This document shows positions 5,102 through 5,737 of a DNA stretch of 5,737 nt, in pieces. Origin of the DNA: JAPLVS01 sp043809265 (GTDB lineage Archaea > Iainarchaeota > Iainarchaeia > Iainarchaeales > DTGL01). The stretch is taken from the NCBI GenBank assembly GCA_043809265.1, contig JAZDDY010000053.1, forward strand, positions 1 through 5,737, read 5' to 3'. The notes beneath the pieces were generated by a model. It saw only the letters and a program-made list of their open reading frames with translations. It was not told where the DNA came from and made no database searches. Numbering within the stretch: position 1 is the first letter of the stretch; every line of letters starts with the position of its first letter. Position numbers and translations under genes: made by a program.

Positions 5102-5737
5102 ATGAGGCAGCTTTCGGTAATTCTACCCACTTACAACGAATCAGAAAACATCAGGAAACTGGTGCCGCAGCTCGAGGCATTCTTCAAAAAAAGCAAAATC
5201 GATGCGGAAATCCTTGTTGTGGACGACAATTCCCCTGACAAGACCTGGAAGGTCGCACAGGGCTTGAACAAAAAATACGGAAACATAAGGGTCGTGATAA
5301 GGAAGCAAAAAGAGGGAGTGGGGGCTGCGCTCAAAGAGGCATACGACAAGGCCGATGCGAAAGTGATGCTTTCAATGGATGCCGACCTCTCTCTTGACAT
5401 CAACGAAATCCCGCTGCTCCTGACAGAAATAGATAACGGCTACGGCATGGTCATAGGCTCACGATTCATGAAAGGCTCGCGATTTGAGAAAAAAAGCCCT
5501 GTTATCAGGATAAGGGGTATCATCAGCAACTGGGGCAACAAATACATTTCCCTGGTCACTCTTACGCCTGTGAGCGATTTTTCCTTGAATTTCAGGGCAA
5601 TGAAAAAAGAGGTCTGGCAAAAATTTCACCCTACAGACAAAATGATTTTTTTTCTTGCGGAAATGATAATTCTGGCAAAAATTGAAGGCTTCAAGGTCAA
5701 CAGCGTTCCGGCAACATTCAGGGAGCGCTCCTACGGG
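5102..5737 (+). CDS. Glycosyltransferase family 2, dolichol/polyprenyl-phosphate mannose synthase-like, 3' end outside the window
   Basis: The frame is open from the ATG at 5102 to the right edge, giving 212 visible residues of a GT-A fold enzyme. Motifs in order are ILPTYNE (7-13), VVDDNSPD (39-46, nucleotide binding), EGVGAAL (71-77), MDADLS with the metal-binding D93-x-D95, GSRF (119-122), a D159-F-S-L-N-F-R block, and SVPATFRERSYG at the cut. This order matches dolichol-phosphate mannose synthases, which move mannose (or a related sugar) from GDP-mannose to a polyprenyl phosphate at the inner membrane face; the lipid-linked sugar then serves GT-C enzymes outside. Whether it carries C-terminal membrane segments, as some archaeal forms do, is outside the window. 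The start is supported by GTGATC at 5091-5096, 5 nt upstream. One oddity is that the usual S-G-F-R is L-N-F-R here. The gene is divergent from the dehydratase. A related GT2 using another nucleotide sugar cannot be excluded. Confidence 0.88.
   Translation, partial: MRQLSVILPTYNESENIRKLVPQLEAFFKKSKIDAEILVVDDNSPDKTWKVAQGLNKKYGNIRVVIRKQKEGVGAALKEAYDKADAKVMLSMDADLSLDINEIPLLLTEIDNGYGMVIGSRFMKGSRFEKKSPVIRIRGIISNWGNKYISLVTLTPVSDFSLNFRAMKKEVWQKFHPTDKMIFFLAEMIILAKIEGFKVNSVPATFRERSYG

Overview
The window looks like part of a surface-glycan (S-layer/lipid-linked oligosaccharide or exopolysaccharide) gene cluster, most likely from an archaeon. Three things point to an archaeon: short gaps with TTTATAAA-type TATA boxes, Shine-Dalgarno-like GGTG/GTGATC elements about 5 nt from start codons, and a DPM1-like glycosyltransferase next to a GT-C membrane glycosyltransferase. 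By eye the base composition is roughly half GC with many A and T runs. I cannot place it more precisely, and a compact bacterial genome is not formally excluded.

Layout, left to right: (1) the 3' part of a plus-strand GT4 glycosyltransferase, cut by the window edge, positions 2-541. (2) A minus-strand run of four genes, read from right to left: a DegT-fold PLP enzyme (5028-3811), a GT-C multi-pass membrane glycosyltransferase (3814-2687, overlapping the previous gene by ATGA), a GT4 glycosyltransferase (2627-1536) and an Rmd-type GDP-sugar reductase (1492-533). The reductase ends tail-to-tail with the first gene, overlapping it by 9 bp. (3) A divergent plus-strand GT2 of the dolichol-phosphate-mannose-synthase type, 5102 to the right edge and continuing beyond it. 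There is no gene-free stretch over 75 bp, and I see no RNA gene, mobile element or CRISPR.

The most notable point is the DegT-fold protein. Where aminotransferases carry the PLP-binding lysine it has histidine (H193, codon CAC), the hallmark of ColD/E1-type sugar 3-dehydratases. It lacks the cysteine cluster of the iron-sulfur E1/RfbH enzymes, so it resembles ColD. ColD acts on GDP-4-keto-6-deoxymannose, which is also the substrate of Rmd, the reductase encoded in the same run. The inferred picture is local synthesis of a GDP-linked 6-deoxy or 3,6-dideoxy hexose. GT4 enzymes would transfer it on the cytoplasmic face, while the DPM1-like GT2 and the GT-C protein would supply and use a polyprenyl-phosphate sugar on the outer face. 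Substrates are inferred from family membership. The GDP-mannose 4,6-dehydratase that would feed the pathway is not in the window.
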